From Burkholderia humptydooensis (GTDB lineage Bacteria > Pseudomonadota > Gammaproteobacteria > Burkholderiales > Burkholderiaceae), in the NCBI RefSeq assembly GCF_001513745.1, contig NZ_CP013380.1, forward strand, positions 2,356,001 to 2,420,000: a DNA stretch of 64,000 nucleotides. The letters run 5' to 3'. Shown piece by piece: positions 17,581 through 25,992 of this stretch; the first letter of the stretch is position 1; each line of letters begins with the position of its first letter. The position numbers were made by a program, and so were the translations under genes. Below the pieces are notes generated by a model that did not search any database, was not told the origin of the DNA, and worked only from the letters and a program-made list of their open reading frames with translations.

Positions 17581-18492
17581 TCAATAGGCGACCGTCTCGG
17601 CCCGCCCACCCCGGATTACCTCGATGCCGCCTCCCGCACGCGGCGCGGCCGCCGCCGTCACCCGCGCGGGCGCGGGCGCCGCGCGCGCCGTCTGCGCCGA
17701 CGCGCCGCCGCCCGACAGCGCGCTTAGCACGAGCCCCGCCGCCGCCTGGTTCGATGCCCCCGCGCCGCCCGGCGCGCGGATCGCCACCGTCTGGGCGGCG
17801 ACATCCTCGTCGCGCGGGCTGCGCAGCGCGAGCACGAGCCGGCCGCTCGCCTCGGCGAGCGTCAGCGCGTCGACCTGCGCGGTCGGCACGGCGAGCACCG
17901 CGGTGCGCGCGCCCGCGCCCGTCGGGCCCGGCGTGCCGTCGCGATCGGCCGTCGCGTCGCCGAACGACAGCACGCGCACCCGCGACAGCAGCAGCCGCGC
18001 CTGCGTTTGCGCGATCTCGGCGCCGGTCGCGCCGAAGCCGCCTTCGCGCTTCAGGTTCACGAATACATCGACGAAATTGCCGGGACGCAGCCGGTTGCCG
18101 ACCGCGTTCGTGTCGTCGACCTTGATCGCGACCGCGCGCTCGCCGGGCGCGATCTGATCGGCGAGGCCCGACATCAGCTCGCTCTCGAGCACCGGCGCCT
18201 GCGCGACGATGTCGCTCGCCGGGATGCGCCCCGTGACGAGCGTCGGATTCGGGAAGGCGCCGGCGATCGGCGTCGGCGTCTGCTGCACTTTCAGCGCATC
18301 GGCGGGAATGGGCTGCCCGGCGGGCAGCGCGCGCGCCGCGACGACGACGGGCACCATCGCCGTCGCGGCAGCGGGCGCGGCGGCAGGCGCGACGGGCGCC
18401 GGCTTGCGCCCGAGCACCCACGCGTATAGGCCGAGCAGGATCGCGATCCCGATCAGCAACACCGCGATTATCTTGGTCAGATGGTTGGCCAT
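17581..18492 (-). CDS. rcpC: RcpC/CpaB Flp pilus assembly protein
   Basis: 303 residues. The N-terminal membrane anchor is LTKIIAVLLIGIAILLGLYAWVL (residues 5-27). A SAF-type domain follows (VVVAARALPAGQPIPADALKVQQTP, LESELMSGLADQIAPGERAVAIKVDD, GNRLRPGNFVDVFVNLK), the pattern of CpaB/RcpC. The C-terminus is Ala/Gly-rich. CpaB-type proteins are periplasmic and thought to contact peptidoglycan or the secretin. The gene precedes rcpA by 63 bases and follows tadE by 87 bases. Confidence 0.88.
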   Translation of the reverse strand: MANHLTKIIAVLLIGIAILLGLYAWVLGRKPAPVAPAAAPAAATAMVPVVVAARALPAGQPIPADALKVQQTPTPIAGAFPNPTLVTGRIPASDIVAQAPVLESELMSGLADQIAPGERAVAIKVDDTNAVGNRLRPGNFVDVFVNLKREGGFGATGAEIAQTQARLLLSRVRVLSFGDATADRDGTPGPTGAGARTAVLAVPTAQVDALTLAEASGRLVLALRSPRDEDVAAQTVAIRAPGGAGASNQAAAGLVLSALSGGGASAQTARAAPAPARVTAAAAPRAGGGIEVIRGGRAETVAY

Positions 18493-18579
18493 GATTGTTA
18501 TCAGTGCAGCGGCAAGGAAAAACGTTGGAGAAAACCGGTGGCGCGCGGCGCGTCGGTCCGGCCTAGTCGATCGTGTTCT

Positions 18580-19047
18580 TCATATGATGTTCGTCGGATT
18601 GATCTGCACCGTCGCCCGGCTCGTCAGCGTGGTCGGCAGCACCGCGTCGAACAGCGCGACCGCCGGCACGAGCGGATTGGCCGCGTACGGATACGTGACC
18701 GTGACCTGGATGCAGAACATCGTCGAATCGTACGAGCACGTGTAGTTCGACGAAGTCGTGCACGTCGCGCCCGACAGCCAGCCCGTCAGATTGTTCGCGG
18801 CCGTGCACGCGGCCGCCGCGCGCAGGCCGAGCGCCGCCGCCTGGGTCTGCGCGACCTGATAGTTGAGCGCGGCGCGCGCGCCCTCCGTCGCGGCGAGCGT
18901 CAGGCTCTGCTGCGCGGCGAAGATCATGCCGTATGTCACGATCCCGTAGAGGATCAGAAAGAACAGCGGAAACAGGATCGCGAATTCGATCGCGGTCGCG
19001 CCGCGCTGGCGGCGCGGCGAGCGGAATCGGCCGAGCGCGCGCATCAT
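18580..19047 (-). CDS. tadE: TadE-like minor pseudopilin
   Basis: 155 residues from the ATG at 19047, which overlaps the tadV stop as ATGA. The prepilin-like leader is short and basic (MMRALGRFRSPRRQRG). It is followed by ATAIEFAILFPLFFLILYGIVTYGMIFAAQQSLTLAATEGARAAL, the TadE domain, with Glu at position +5 after the likely cleavage at Gly. The mature part has two to four Cys that may form disulphides. TadE is processed by the TadV peptidase and helps initiate the pilus. Confidence 0.87.
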   Translation of the reverse strand: MMRALGRFRSPRRQRGATAIEFAILFPLFFLILYGIVTYGMIFAAQQSLTLAATEGARAALNYQVAQTQAAALGLRAAAACTAANNLTGWLSGATCTTSSNYTCSYDSTMFCIQVTVTYPYAANPLVPAVALFDAVLPTTLTSRATVQINPTNII

Positions 19048-19550
19048 CGCGTGCCTCCGGTATGAATCAGATAGGCGAGCCACGCGGCGGCGGGCGCGAC
19101 GAGAAACGCCGCATAAGGCGCGGAGCGGCGCGCGCCGAGCGCGAACGCGAACGCGGGCGCGCCGTTGCGCCCGAGCGAGCCGAGCGGCGTGCGGGTCACG
19201 AGCATCAGGCCGAGCGCGTGGATGCCCGCCGCGACGCTCGCGACGATCCATAGCCGCGGCAACGCCGGCAGCCCGCACCACGCGCCGAGCACCGCGAATA
19301 CCTTCACGTCGGCGGCACCCATCACGCGCAGCGCGAAAAACGGAAAAAGGGAAACGAGACCGACTGTTGCGCCGACCAATGCGCCGGTCAATGTCGTTTC
19401 GAACGGATTTTGTCGGCAGAATGTAAAAATGATAACGGCGGCGAAACCGGCGAACACCAATTCGTTGGGAATACGGCGATTGCGACAATCTGCAATTGCA
19501 ACGGCCGCAGCCCAGGCGAAAAAGAATCCAATACTGAAGAGACGAATCAT
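19044..19550 (-). CDS. tadV: TadV/CpaA prepilin peptidase (A24 family)
   Basis: 168 residues from MIRLFSIGFFFAWAAAVAIADCRNRRIPNELV. An ATG 17 codons upstream would add a charged extension before the first helix and is less likely. The A24 aspartic peptidase motifs are visible: the first Asp in AIADCRNRRIPN (residue 19) and the second in GAADVKVFAVLG. Five or six membrane helices are predicted by eye. It cleaves the leader peptides of Flp and TadE at the cytoplasmic face. It is the second gene of the locus, 81 bases after flp. Confidence 0.88.
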   Translation of the reverse strand: MIRLFSIGFFFAWAAAVAIADCRNRRIPNELVFAGFAAVIIFTFCRQNPFETTLTGALVGATVGLVSLFPFFALRVMGAADVKVFAVLGAWCGLPALPRLWIVASVAAGIHALGLMLVTRTPLGSLGRNGAPAFAFALGARRSAPYAAFLVAPAAAWLAYLIHTGGTR

Positions 19551-19631
19551 CTCAGCCCCAGCCGCCCAGCGACGTTTGCGGATTGCCGAAGCAATCCGCA
19601 ATTCGTGGTCATGCGTAATTGGATGTGAAAG

Positions 19632-19802
19632 TCAGGCCGCCGGCAATTTGCTGGCGATCGTGCTGAAGAGCGAGCTCAGATCGGTACCGACCGTGCCGAC
19701 CGTCGTCGCGATGGCCACCGCGATAAGACCTGCGATCAACCCGTATTCGATCGCGGTCACCCCGGCCTCTTCCTTGAAGAAGCGATGCATCAGTTGTTTC
19801 AT
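19632..19802 (-). CDS. flp: Flp-type major pilin
   Basis: 56 residues from MKQLMHRFFKEEAG, with GAGGATC as ribosome binding site; a longer start nine codons upstream is possible. The leader ends at Gly14 and the mature pilin begins VTAIEYGLIAGLIAVAIATTVGTVG, the Flp motif with Glu5 and Tyr6. It is the structural subunit of the Tad pilus, used for surface adhesion and biofilm. It is the first gene of the tad block; its own promoter lies in the 19803-20200 region, but I see no sigma-54 element pointing at it. Confidence 0.92.
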   Translation of the reverse strand: MKQLMHRFFKEEAGVTAIEYGLIAGLIAVAIATTVGTVGTDLSSLFSTIASKLPAA

Positions 19803-20213
19803 GTTGATCCTCGTGCCTTGAGTCTTCATTGGCCTTGCGTTTCGCTATCGGCCGACCTTGCCCCCGCCAGTCCGACTTTAATGCCGGCTCGGGCGGTTTC
19901 GTTATAACTCCTTTTTTCAAGAGTTTCTAACAATTTGATACAAGTTAACATTTATGTCGGCGGCGTCCCCCTCGTATTCCCTGATGTACCAGGTCGTACA
20001 AATAGCGCACGAGCGCATCTTATATCCGAACCCTTTTTTGTTCCACATTTTTCATCGATTTTGATCAGACACTATGACCGTGCGCACGCTTATTTTTACG
20101 ATCTGTCGGTAGTCCTTACACATAAGGACTTACGATAGGTTAGATCTACATACCTAATTCATCAGTAAAACGCAGAGTTCAAATGTCGACGGCGCGCGAC
20201 GCGTTTCTGTCGC

Positions 20214-20255
20214 ACGTTACGCCGCATCCGTAACGCGCGCCATGCGGCGTTACGT
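20214..20255. repeat. 14-base inverted repeat with GTTACG motifs, possible activator site
   Basis: ACGTTACGCCGCAT (20214-20227) pairs perfectly with ATGCGGCGTTACGT (20242-20255) around a 14-base spacer that contains CGTAACG. GTTACG or its complement occurs four times in 20215-20260. The repeat lies about 135-180 bases upstream of the sigma-54 promoter at 20391, a normal distance for an enhancer site. The rest of the 19803-20468 gap is AT-richer than its surroundings and shows no gene. Confidence 0.6.
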
Positions 20256-20325
20256 TACGAACGCATAAAAACACGCCCTCGCCGCACCCGCCCCATCGTT
20301 TTTCCCGCGCCATCCCGCTCCGCCA

Positions 20326-20348
20326 AAACCCTTGTCTGACAAGGGTTT
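20326..20348. promoter_or_regulatory. 23-bp palindrome upstream of the sigma-54 promoter
   Basis: AAACCCTTGTC-T-GACAAGGGTTT is perfect on both arms (11 bases each, one-base centre). Its edge is about 43 bases upstream of the -24 element. It has the look of an operator for a dimeric regulator. It is not followed by a T-run, so a terminator is less likely. Confidence 0.55.
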
Positions 20349-20390
20349 GCCGGATCTCGCCGCGCACACCGAAAAGATCGTCCAACGAAA

Positions 20391-20406
20391 TGGCACGCCA
20401 GTTGCA
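20391..20406 (+). promoter_or_regulatory. Sigma-54 promoter of the lipoprotein/TpsB operon
   Basis: TGGCACGCCAGTTGCA is an exact match to the -24/-12 consensus (GG-N10-GC). Transcription should start near 20417, leaving a leader of about 52 bases before the ATG at 20469. A sigma-54 activator is encoded in the divergent tad block at 6910-8301. Confidence 0.8.
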
Positions 20407-20468
20407 GAGTAGTCGTGCGCAAGTGCGGCAAATCAAGCAACAGACAACACACCAATGCGAGGACGATG

Positions 20469-22079
20469 ATGAACATCAGCACGATTTCCCATGGCACGCT
20501 CCGGACGACTTTGATCGCGGCCACCGTGGCAGCCATGCTCTCCCTTTCCGCGTGCGGCGGCTCCGGCTCGATCAGCAAGGGGCTCGACGGCTCGGGCTCG
20601 GGCAGCAGCAGCGGCAACGCGATTTCCACGACGGGGGACGGCGGCTCCGGCTCGGGCGGCACGAGCGGCTCGGGTTCGGGCGGCTCCGGCGGCTCCGGCG
20701 GTTCCGGCTCGACGGGCGGCCTGTCGGGCGGCGGCGGCTCGACCTCCGGCGGCGGCTCCACGTCGGGCGGCGGTTCGACCTCGGGCGGCGGCTCCACGTC
20801 AGGCGGCGGCTCGACGACGTCGAGCATCAACGCGCTCGGCACGATCGCCGGCAACACGGGCGGCATCGTCAGCGGCGCCGGCTCGACCGTGTCGGGTCTC
20901 GGCACCGTCGTCGGCAGCCAGACGCTGCCCGGCGTGAACCCGCAGACGACGCAGGCGCTCGGCGGCGTCGTTCAGAGCCTCGGCGGCGCGGTCAGCGCGC
21001 TCGGCTCCGGCGTGACGAGCGGCATCGGCCAGCTCGGCTCGTCAACCAACCCGATCGGCACGACCGTCGCAAGCACGGGCGGCGTGGTCAGCCAGTTGGG
21101 CGGCGCCGTCACGCAGACGGGCAACCTCGTGACGAGCCTCGGCAGCGGCCCGCTCGCGCCGCTGTCGGCGCTCACGTCGCCGCTCGGCGGCGCGGTCAGC
21201 ACGCTCGGCAACACGATCACCGCGGGCGGCACGACGCTCACCACCGCGCTGTCGACGGGCCCCGTCCAGCAACTGACGCAGACGGTCAGCTCGGCGATCA
21301 CGCCGATCACGTCGATGGTCACGGGCACGACGCAGACGGTCGGCAACGTGACGGGCCTCGGTGCGCCCGCCAACACGCTGCTCGGCACGATCGGCGGAGG
21401 CCTGAACCAGGCCGGCGCGCTGATCACGAAGACGGGCAACAACCCGGTCACGACGGGCCTCGGCCAGACGGTGTCGGCAACCGGCAACACGATCACGTCG
21501 GTCGGCGGCCTGCTGACGGGCGGCACCGGCTCCACGAATCCGCTCGCGCCGATCACGGCCGCCGTCGGCGGCCTGACGGGCACGCTGAGCGGCGTCGGCG
21601 GCGCAACCTCGGGCACCCCGCTCGCGCCGCTCACGAACGTCGTGTCGACGGTCACGGGTGCGCTCTCGGGCGCCGCGGGCAGCGCAGGCTCGAGCTCGCC
21701 GCTCGCGCCGCTCACGAACATCGTGTCGACGGTCACGGGCGCGCTCACGAGCGCCGCGGGCAGTACAGGCGGCAGCAGCCCGCTCGCGCCCGTCACGGGC
21801 CTCGTGTCGACCGTCACGGGCGCACTCTCGGGCGCCACCGGCGGCGCGACGTCGACGAGCCCGCTCGCCCCCGTCACGAACCTCGTCTCGACCGCGACGG
21901 GCGCGCTCGGCGGTGCAACCGCCGCGCCGGCGACGGGTTCGACGACGACCGCGACGAACCCGGTCGCGAGCCTCACCGCGCCGCTGACCGGCGCGAGCAG
22001 CGGCACGGGCGGCTCGACCAACCTGCTGTCGCCCGTCACGTCGCTCGTCGGCGGCCTGCTCGGCGGCATCAAGAAGTAA
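20469..22079 (+). CDS. Repeat-rich Gly/Ser/Thr surface lipoprotein (first)
   Basis: 536 residues. Start at 20469 (MNISTISH) because GAGG lies six bases upstream; an ATG directly before it is also possible. A signal peptide ends in the lipobox LSACGGSG. Residues 30-120 are almost only Gly, Ser and Thr with GGGSTS repeats. The rest is alternating hydrophobic/Gly/Thr sequence without Cys or Trp, with about four copies of a unit like SPLAPLTNVVSTVTGALSGAAG near the C-terminus. Many databases would call such proteins collagen-like, but strict G-X-Y repeats are not seen. Function unknown; probably a surface or extracellular structural protein. First gene of a sigma-54 operon with a paralogue and a TpsB transporter. 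Confidence 0.8.
   Translation: MNISTISHGTLRTTLIAATVAAMLSLSACGGSGSISKGLDGSGSGSSSGNAISTTGDGGSGSGGTSGSGSGGSGGSGGSGSTGGLSGGGGSTSGGGSTSGGGSTSGGGSTSGGGSTTSSINALGTIAGNTGGIVSGAGSTVSGLGTVVGSQTLPGVNPQTTQALGGVVQSLGGAVSALGSGVTSGIGQLGSSTNPIGTTVASTGGVVSQLGGAVTQTGNLVTSLGSGPLAPLSALTSPLGGAVSTLGNTITAGGTTLTTALSTGPVQQLTQTVSSAITPITSMVTGTTQTVGNVTGLGAPANTLLGTIGGGLNQAGALITKTGNNPVTTGLGQTVSATGNTITSVGGLLTGGTGSTNPLAPITAAVGGLTGTLSGVGGATSGTPLAPLTNVVSTVTGALSGAAGSAGSSSPLAPLTNIVSTVTGALTSAAGSTGGSSPLAPVTGLVSTVTGALSGATGGATSTSPLAPVTNLVSTATGALGGATAAPATGSTTTATNPVASLTAPLTGASSGTGGSTNLLSPVTSLVGGLLGGIKK
20731..20817 (+). repeat. Tandem 18-base repeats coding GGGSTS
   Basis: About five units of the form GGCGGCGGCTCSACSTCS occur in frame inside the first lipoprotein gene. 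Units differ at third codon positions, so they are not identical at DNA level. In-frame gain or loss would change the linker length without shifting the frame. Confidence 0.75.
21611..21920 (+). repeat. Tandem repeats of about 75-80 bases coding SPLAP-type units
   Basis: Four imperfect copies of a protein unit of about 25-27 residues (S-P-L-A-P-L/V-T-N-hydrophobic-V-S-T-V-T-G-A-L-S-G-A) follow one another in the C-terminal half of the first lipoprotein. They share long nearly identical DNA stretches such as CTCACGAACRTCGTGTCGAC. Confidence 0.75.
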
Positions 22080-22128
22080 AAGGGCCGGCGCCCATCCAGC
22101 ATCAGAGAAGACAGCGAGGAGCAGCATC

Positions 22129-23391
22129 ATGAACCAGCAACGTTTCGTCCCGTCATTCGCGCTCGCGGCCTGGCGCGTTCCGCTCACCGCGCTCGCAACC
22201 GCGTGCGTGCTCGCCGCGTGCGGCGGCAGCGACGTCACCGCGCCGCCGTCCGCCGGCGGCGGCACCAGCGGGACCAGCGGCACGAGCGGAACCAGTGGTA
22301 CGAGCGGCACCAGCGGCACGGCGGGCACGTCGGGCGTCGTCAACACGCTCGGCAAGACCGCGACCGATCTCGGCAACACGATCGGCTCGACGAGCGTGCC
22401 GGGCCTCGGCAGCGGCGTCACCCAGGGCGTCGGCGCGACGGTCGGCAGCACGGGCGGCATCGTCAACGCCGCGGCGGATGCGCTCAGCAACGGCCTCGGC
22501 CAGATCGGCTCCACGCAGAATCCGGTCGGCACGACAGTCGCGGGCCTCGGCAACGTCGTGAGCGCGGCGAGCAACACCGTGCAGGGCCTCAGCCAGACCG
22601 TGCAGGCGCTCGGCACGGGCCCGCTCGCCCCGCTCTCGCCCGTCACGACGCCTGTCGCGGGCGCGCTCGCGACGGCCGCGAACGGCGTGAACGCGGCCGG
22701 CACGATGCTCGGCAACGCGCTGTCGACGGGGCCTGTCCAGCAGATCACGCAGCCGATCAGCTCCGCGGTCACGCCGCTCGTCATCACGGCGGGCCAGGTC
22801 ACGCAGACGGTCGGCACGACGACGGGCGTCGGCCAGCCGGTGTCGGGCCTGCTGCAGCAAGTCGGCGGCGCGATCAGCTCGGCCGGCAAGCAGATCGCGG
22901 GCACGTCCCCGTCGCAGCCGCTCGTCGGCGACGTCGGCCAGCTCGTGTCGGCGGTCGGCAACACCGTGACGAACGCGGGCGGCCTCGTGAACCCGGCCGC
23001 ACCGAACGGCGCGGCGCCGATCCCGGGCCTCATCACGAGCCTCGTCGGCGGCTCGACGGCAACGGTCGCAACCGGCTCGGGCACGAGCTCGGGCTCCACG
23101 CTCGGCAGCCCGCTGAGCGGCCTGCTGTCGAGCCTCGGCGGCGGCGCGCTGCCGACCGGCTCACTCGGCGGCAGCGCGGTGTCGGGCGGCGCGAGCAACC
23201 CGCTCGCGCCGATCACGAGCCTCGCGAGCGGCGGCACGAGCGCTGGTGCGAACCCGCTCGCGCCCGTCACCGGTTTGCTCAATCCTCTCACGGGCACGCT
23301 GTCCGGTTCGACGTCGTCAACGGGCGGCGCGACGGGGCTCCTCGCCCCTGTGACGGGTACGCTCGGCACGCTGGGCAGTTTCGGCAAGTGA
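22129..23391 (+). CDS. Repeat-rich Gly/Ser/Thr surface lipoprotein (second, paralogue)
   Basis: 420 residues, with a good AGGAG site before the ATG at 22129. The signal peptide ends in the lipobox LAACGGSD. A run of seven GTS tripeptides (DNA 22263-22331, nine-base units) follows. The body closely parallels the first lipoprotein: NTLGKTATDLGNTIGSTSVPGLGSGVTQ, GQIGSTQNPVGTTVAGLGNVV, GTGPLAPLSPVTTPVAGAL and ALSTGPVQQITQPISSAVTPL. The two genes therefore arose by duplication. No Cys after the lipobox. The gap to the preceding gene is 49 bases, so co-transcription is likely. Confidence 0.8.
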   Translation: MNQQRFVPSFALAAWRVPLTALATACVLAACGGSDVTAPPSAGGGTSGTSGTSGTSGTSGTSGTAGTSGVVNTLGKTATDLGNTIGSTSVPGLGSGVTQGVGATVGSTGGIVNAAADALSNGLGQIGSTQNPVGTTVAGLGNVVSAASNTVQGLSQTVQALGTGPLAPLSPVTTPVAGALATAANGVNAAGTMLGNALSTGPVQQITQPISSAVTPLVITAGQVTQTVGTTTGVGQPVSGLLQQVGGAISSAGKQIAGTSPSQPLVGDVGQLVSAVGNTVTNAGGLVNPAAPNGAAPIPGLITSLVGGSTATVATGSGTSSGSTLGSPLSGLLSSLGGGALPTGSLGGSAVSGGASNPLAPITSLASGGTSAGANPLAPVTGLLNPLTGTLSGSTSSTGGATGLLAPVTGTLGTLGSFGK

Positions 23392-23540
23392 TGCGAAATA
23401 CCGCGCGCGCCTTCCGGCAAGGAGCGCGCGGCGCAGTGGCAGTCGCATAGAACAACGGAAGACCACGTTGCGCGGCCCGCCAGGCGCCGCGCAACGGCAT
23501 TAGAAGATCACAAGCACAAAGAGGCCCACGAGGAATCACA

Positions 23541-25220
23541 ATGAAATCCAGACACGATTCTTGGATGCTGCTGCTCGCGCTCGTCGCGGCCGCCGGTGCC
23601 GCGCATGCGCAAAGCCGCTCGGGCGGCAATCCGCTCGAAGCGCTGCCGCAGATCAACACGCCGAGCAAGCCGAGCGTGACCGTGCAGGTCGCGCCGCAGG
23701 AAGTCCAGGTGCAGGCGCTCCTCGCGCGCCATCTGACGCCGACCTCGTTCCAGGTCGAGGGCGTCAAGTCGATTCCGTTCGAAGAGATCTCGCAGCGCTT
23801 CACGCCGCTCGTCGGCAAGGACATCACGATCGGCCAGTTGATCGAGACGGCGAACGGCGTGACGAAGCTGTATCAGGAGCGCGGCTATGCGCTGTCGTTC
23901 GCGTTCGTTCCCGCGCAGACGTTCGAAGGCGGCGTCGTGCGCGTGACGGTCGTCGAGGGCTATGTCGCGAACCTGAAGATCACCGGCCGGCCCGGCGCGA
24001 TGGAGCCGAAGGTGCGCGCGATCGCCGCGCACATCATGGACGACCGCCCGCTGCGCCGCGCGACGTTCGAGCGCTACGTGAACACGTTCGGCCTGCTGCC
24101 CGGCGTGACGGTGAAGGCGAACGTGCCGCCGCCGCAGAACACCGACGGCGCGACGACGCTTGAGCTCAACGTCGATCGCAAGCCGATCAACGTGAGCGCG
24201 GGCCTCAATACGAACAACCCGGGCGTGCAAGGGCTTTTCACCGTGACCGAGAACGGCCTCACGTCGCTCGGCGAGCAGATGAGCATCTCCGCGCTGTTCC
24301 CGAAGGGGCCGAACAATCAGACGTACGTATCGTTCAGCGGTGCCGTGCCGATCGGCAGCAACGGCCTCGTCACGCGCCTCGACGCGAGCCACTACCGCGG
24401 TAATCCGTCCGTCGACCAGACCGTGCTGCCCAACGTGCAGCGCACCGTGATCAACGACAAGCTCGGCCTGTCCGCGTCGTATCCGCTGATGCTGAGCAAC
24501 CAGCGCAGCCTGCTCGGCACGGTGTCGGGCTACGCGTCGCACAACGAAGACCGCTACCAGAACCGGAGCACGGGCGCGATGATCGGCCTGCGCTCGCAGG
24601 TGCGCGTGCTGCAGATGCAGCTCGACTACACGAGCGTGCAGCCGAAGCAGGTGCAGAAGCTGAGCTTCAATGTGGCGAAGGCGTTCGACATTCTCGGCGC
24701 GTCGAAGTCGGGCTTCACGAACCTGCCGGGCGTCACCACGACGAACCCCGCCTCGACGACGTTCGTGCGCACGGGCGCGACGTTCGCGCAGACGAACGAG
24801 TGGCCGTTCAAGATCGGCTCGACCGTGCAGCTCACGGGCCAGTACAGCCCCGATTCGCTGCCGACCACCGAGCAGATCTCGTTCGGCGCGCAGCGTTTCG
24901 CGCTCGGCTATCAGCCGGGCGAGACGTCGGGCGATTCGGGATGGGGCGCGTCGTTCGAACTCAATCGCGCATTCACGCCGGGCTTCACGTACCTGAAGAA
25001 CATCACGCCGTACATCGCGTACGACATGGCCCGCGTGTATCTGCATTCGGGCACGCCGGTGCCGCGCCGCCTGTCGTCGGTCGGGCTCGGCGTGCGCCTG
25101 ACCGATAGCCGTTTCTACAATCTCGACGTGTCGATCGCGAAACCCGTCGGCGACGCGCCGATCGAAAGCGCGTCGCGCAGCCCGCGCGTGAACGCATCGT
25201 TCTCGTATCAGCTCTACTGA
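23541..25220 (+). CDS. TpsB-type outer-membrane transporter (ShlB/FhaC/HecB family)
   Basis: 559 residues. The start at 23541 has GAGGAA upstream. A signal peptide ends at AAHAQ. Residues 55-130 are a POTRA domain (FQVEGVKSIPFEEISQRFTPLVGKDITIGQLIETANGVTKLYQERGYALSFAFVPAQTFEGGVVRVTVVEGYV), and a second POTRA follows to about 205. The remainder is a ShlB-type beta barrel with many alternating strands, ending in Tyr (NASFSYQLY), typical for BAM-inserted barrels. TpsB proteins export a partner (TpsA) across the outer membrane. No protein with a TPS/haemagglutinin secretion domain is adjacent; the two lipoproteins upstream are the only obvious candidates for cargo or partner. Confidence 0.88.
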   Translation: MKSRHDSWMLLLALVAAAGAAHAQSRSGGNPLEALPQINTPSKPSVTVQVAPQEVQVQALLARHLTPTSFQVEGVKSIPFEEISQRFTPLVGKDITIGQLIETANGVTKLYQERGYALSFAFVPAQTFEGGVVRVTVVEGYVANLKITGRPGAMEPKVRAIAAHIMDDRPLRRATFERYVNTFGLLPGVTVKANVPPPQNTDGATTLELNVDRKPINVSAGLNTNNPGVQGLFTVTENGLTSLGEQMSISALFPKGPNNQTYVSFSGAVPIGSNGLVTRLDASHYRGNPSVDQTVLPNVQRTVINDKLGLSASYPLMLSNQRSLLGTVSGYASHNEDRYQNRSTGAMIGLRSQVRVLQMQLDYTSVQPKQVQKLSFNVAKAFDILGASKSGFTNLPGVTTTNPASTTFVRTGATFAQTNEWPFKIGSTVQLTGQYSPDSLPTTEQISFGAQRFALGYQPGETSGDSGWGASFELNRAFTPGFTYLKNITPYIAYDMARVYLHSGTPVPRRLSSVGLGVRLTDSRFYNLDVSIAKPVGDAPIESASRSPRVNASFSYQLY

Positions 25221-25448
25221 CGTCCGCCCGCCCCGCTCGTTTGCGCTTCGCGGCCCGTCGCACGCCGGGCCGCGCGCGTTTGCATTTTTTCATTTTTGCA
25301 TCGCACGTCGCCACTTCGATTAGAAGCACTTGTATCAAACGCCGCGCGCGGATTCACGTATTCTGCGCAAAGCTCGCATCCACCGCCGTCCGACGCAGAC
25401 GGCCCGCGGGCTGACGAAAACGACATCGTGCGATCCAAGGAGGAAGAC

Positions 25449-25910
25449 ATGTTTCAAATGACTCGTTCACTGCGCTCGATCACCGTGGCAGGCGCACTTC
25501 TCGCATGCGCCGCGAGCGCGTTCGCTCAGGCGGACAGCCCGATCGGCACGTGGCAGACGATCGACGATCACACGGGCAAGCCGAAGGCGCTCGTGCAGAT
25601 CACCGCAGACTCGGCCGGCGAGTTGTCCGGCAAGGTCCTCAAGGGCCTCGGCGAGAACGACACGCCGGACCGCCGCTGCACCGCGTGCACCGACGAGCGC
25701 AAGGATCAGCTCATCAAGGGCATGACGATCATCAAGGCGATGAAGAAGGACGGCGAAGGCTGGGACGGCGGCAACATCCTCGACCCGGAAAACGGCAAGG
25801 TCTACAAGTGCAAGATGAAGCTCGAGGAAGGCGGCCAGAAGCTCATCGTGCGCGGCTACATCGGCGTATCGCTGCTCGGCCGCTCGCAGACGTGGATGCG
25901 CGCTCAATAA
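25449..25910 (+). CDS. DUF2147 exported protein
   Basis: 153 residues from MFQMTRSLRSITVAGALLACAASAFAQ, with AAGGAGGAAG before the ATG. The signal peptide is followed by SPIGTWQTIDDHTGKPKALVQI, a conserved RRCTACTDERKDQ segment with a CxxC pair, and WDGGNILDPENGKVYKCKMKL. That is the DUF2147 pattern of small secreted beta-barrel-like proteins (lipocalin-like fold). In Burkholderia and Pseudomonas these are common single genes of unknown role. It stands alone, with a terminator 83 bases downstream. Confidence 0.85.
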   Translation: MFQMTRSLRSITVAGALLACAASAFAQADSPIGTWQTIDDHTGKPKALVQITADSAGELSGKVLKGLGENDTPDRRCTACTDERKDQLIKGMTIIKAMKKDGEGWDGGNILDPENGKVYKCKMKLEEGGQKLIVRGYIGVSLLGRSQTWMRAQ

Positions 25911-25992
25911 GCCAAGCGCCCGTCTCCCGATGCACCGGTCGCCGCTTGCGCGCCGCGTCCCGCGAACGCCAGGCGGCAAAAGCGGCAAAAAC

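Noticed and set aside
13462..17727. A 1421-codon plus-strand frame across tadA, tadZ and rcpA
   Set aside because: Shadow frame. The minus strand has three complete, motif-bearing tad genes with coupled starts and stops.
19803..19830. A sigma-54 promoter directly before flp
   Set aside because: CGTGCC is present on the plus strand, but the matching TGCAA is missing at the required spacing, and it overlaps the ribosome site.
20214..20255. The long inverted repeat as a transcription terminator
   Set aside because: No T-run follows on either strand and no gene ends nearby, so a regulatory role is more likely.
20972..23420. Minus-strand frames opposite the lipoprotein genes that look Pro/Val-rich
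   Set aside because: They mirror the Gly/Thr repeats of the plus strand. The plus-strand genes have signal peptides, lipoboxes and ribosome sites.
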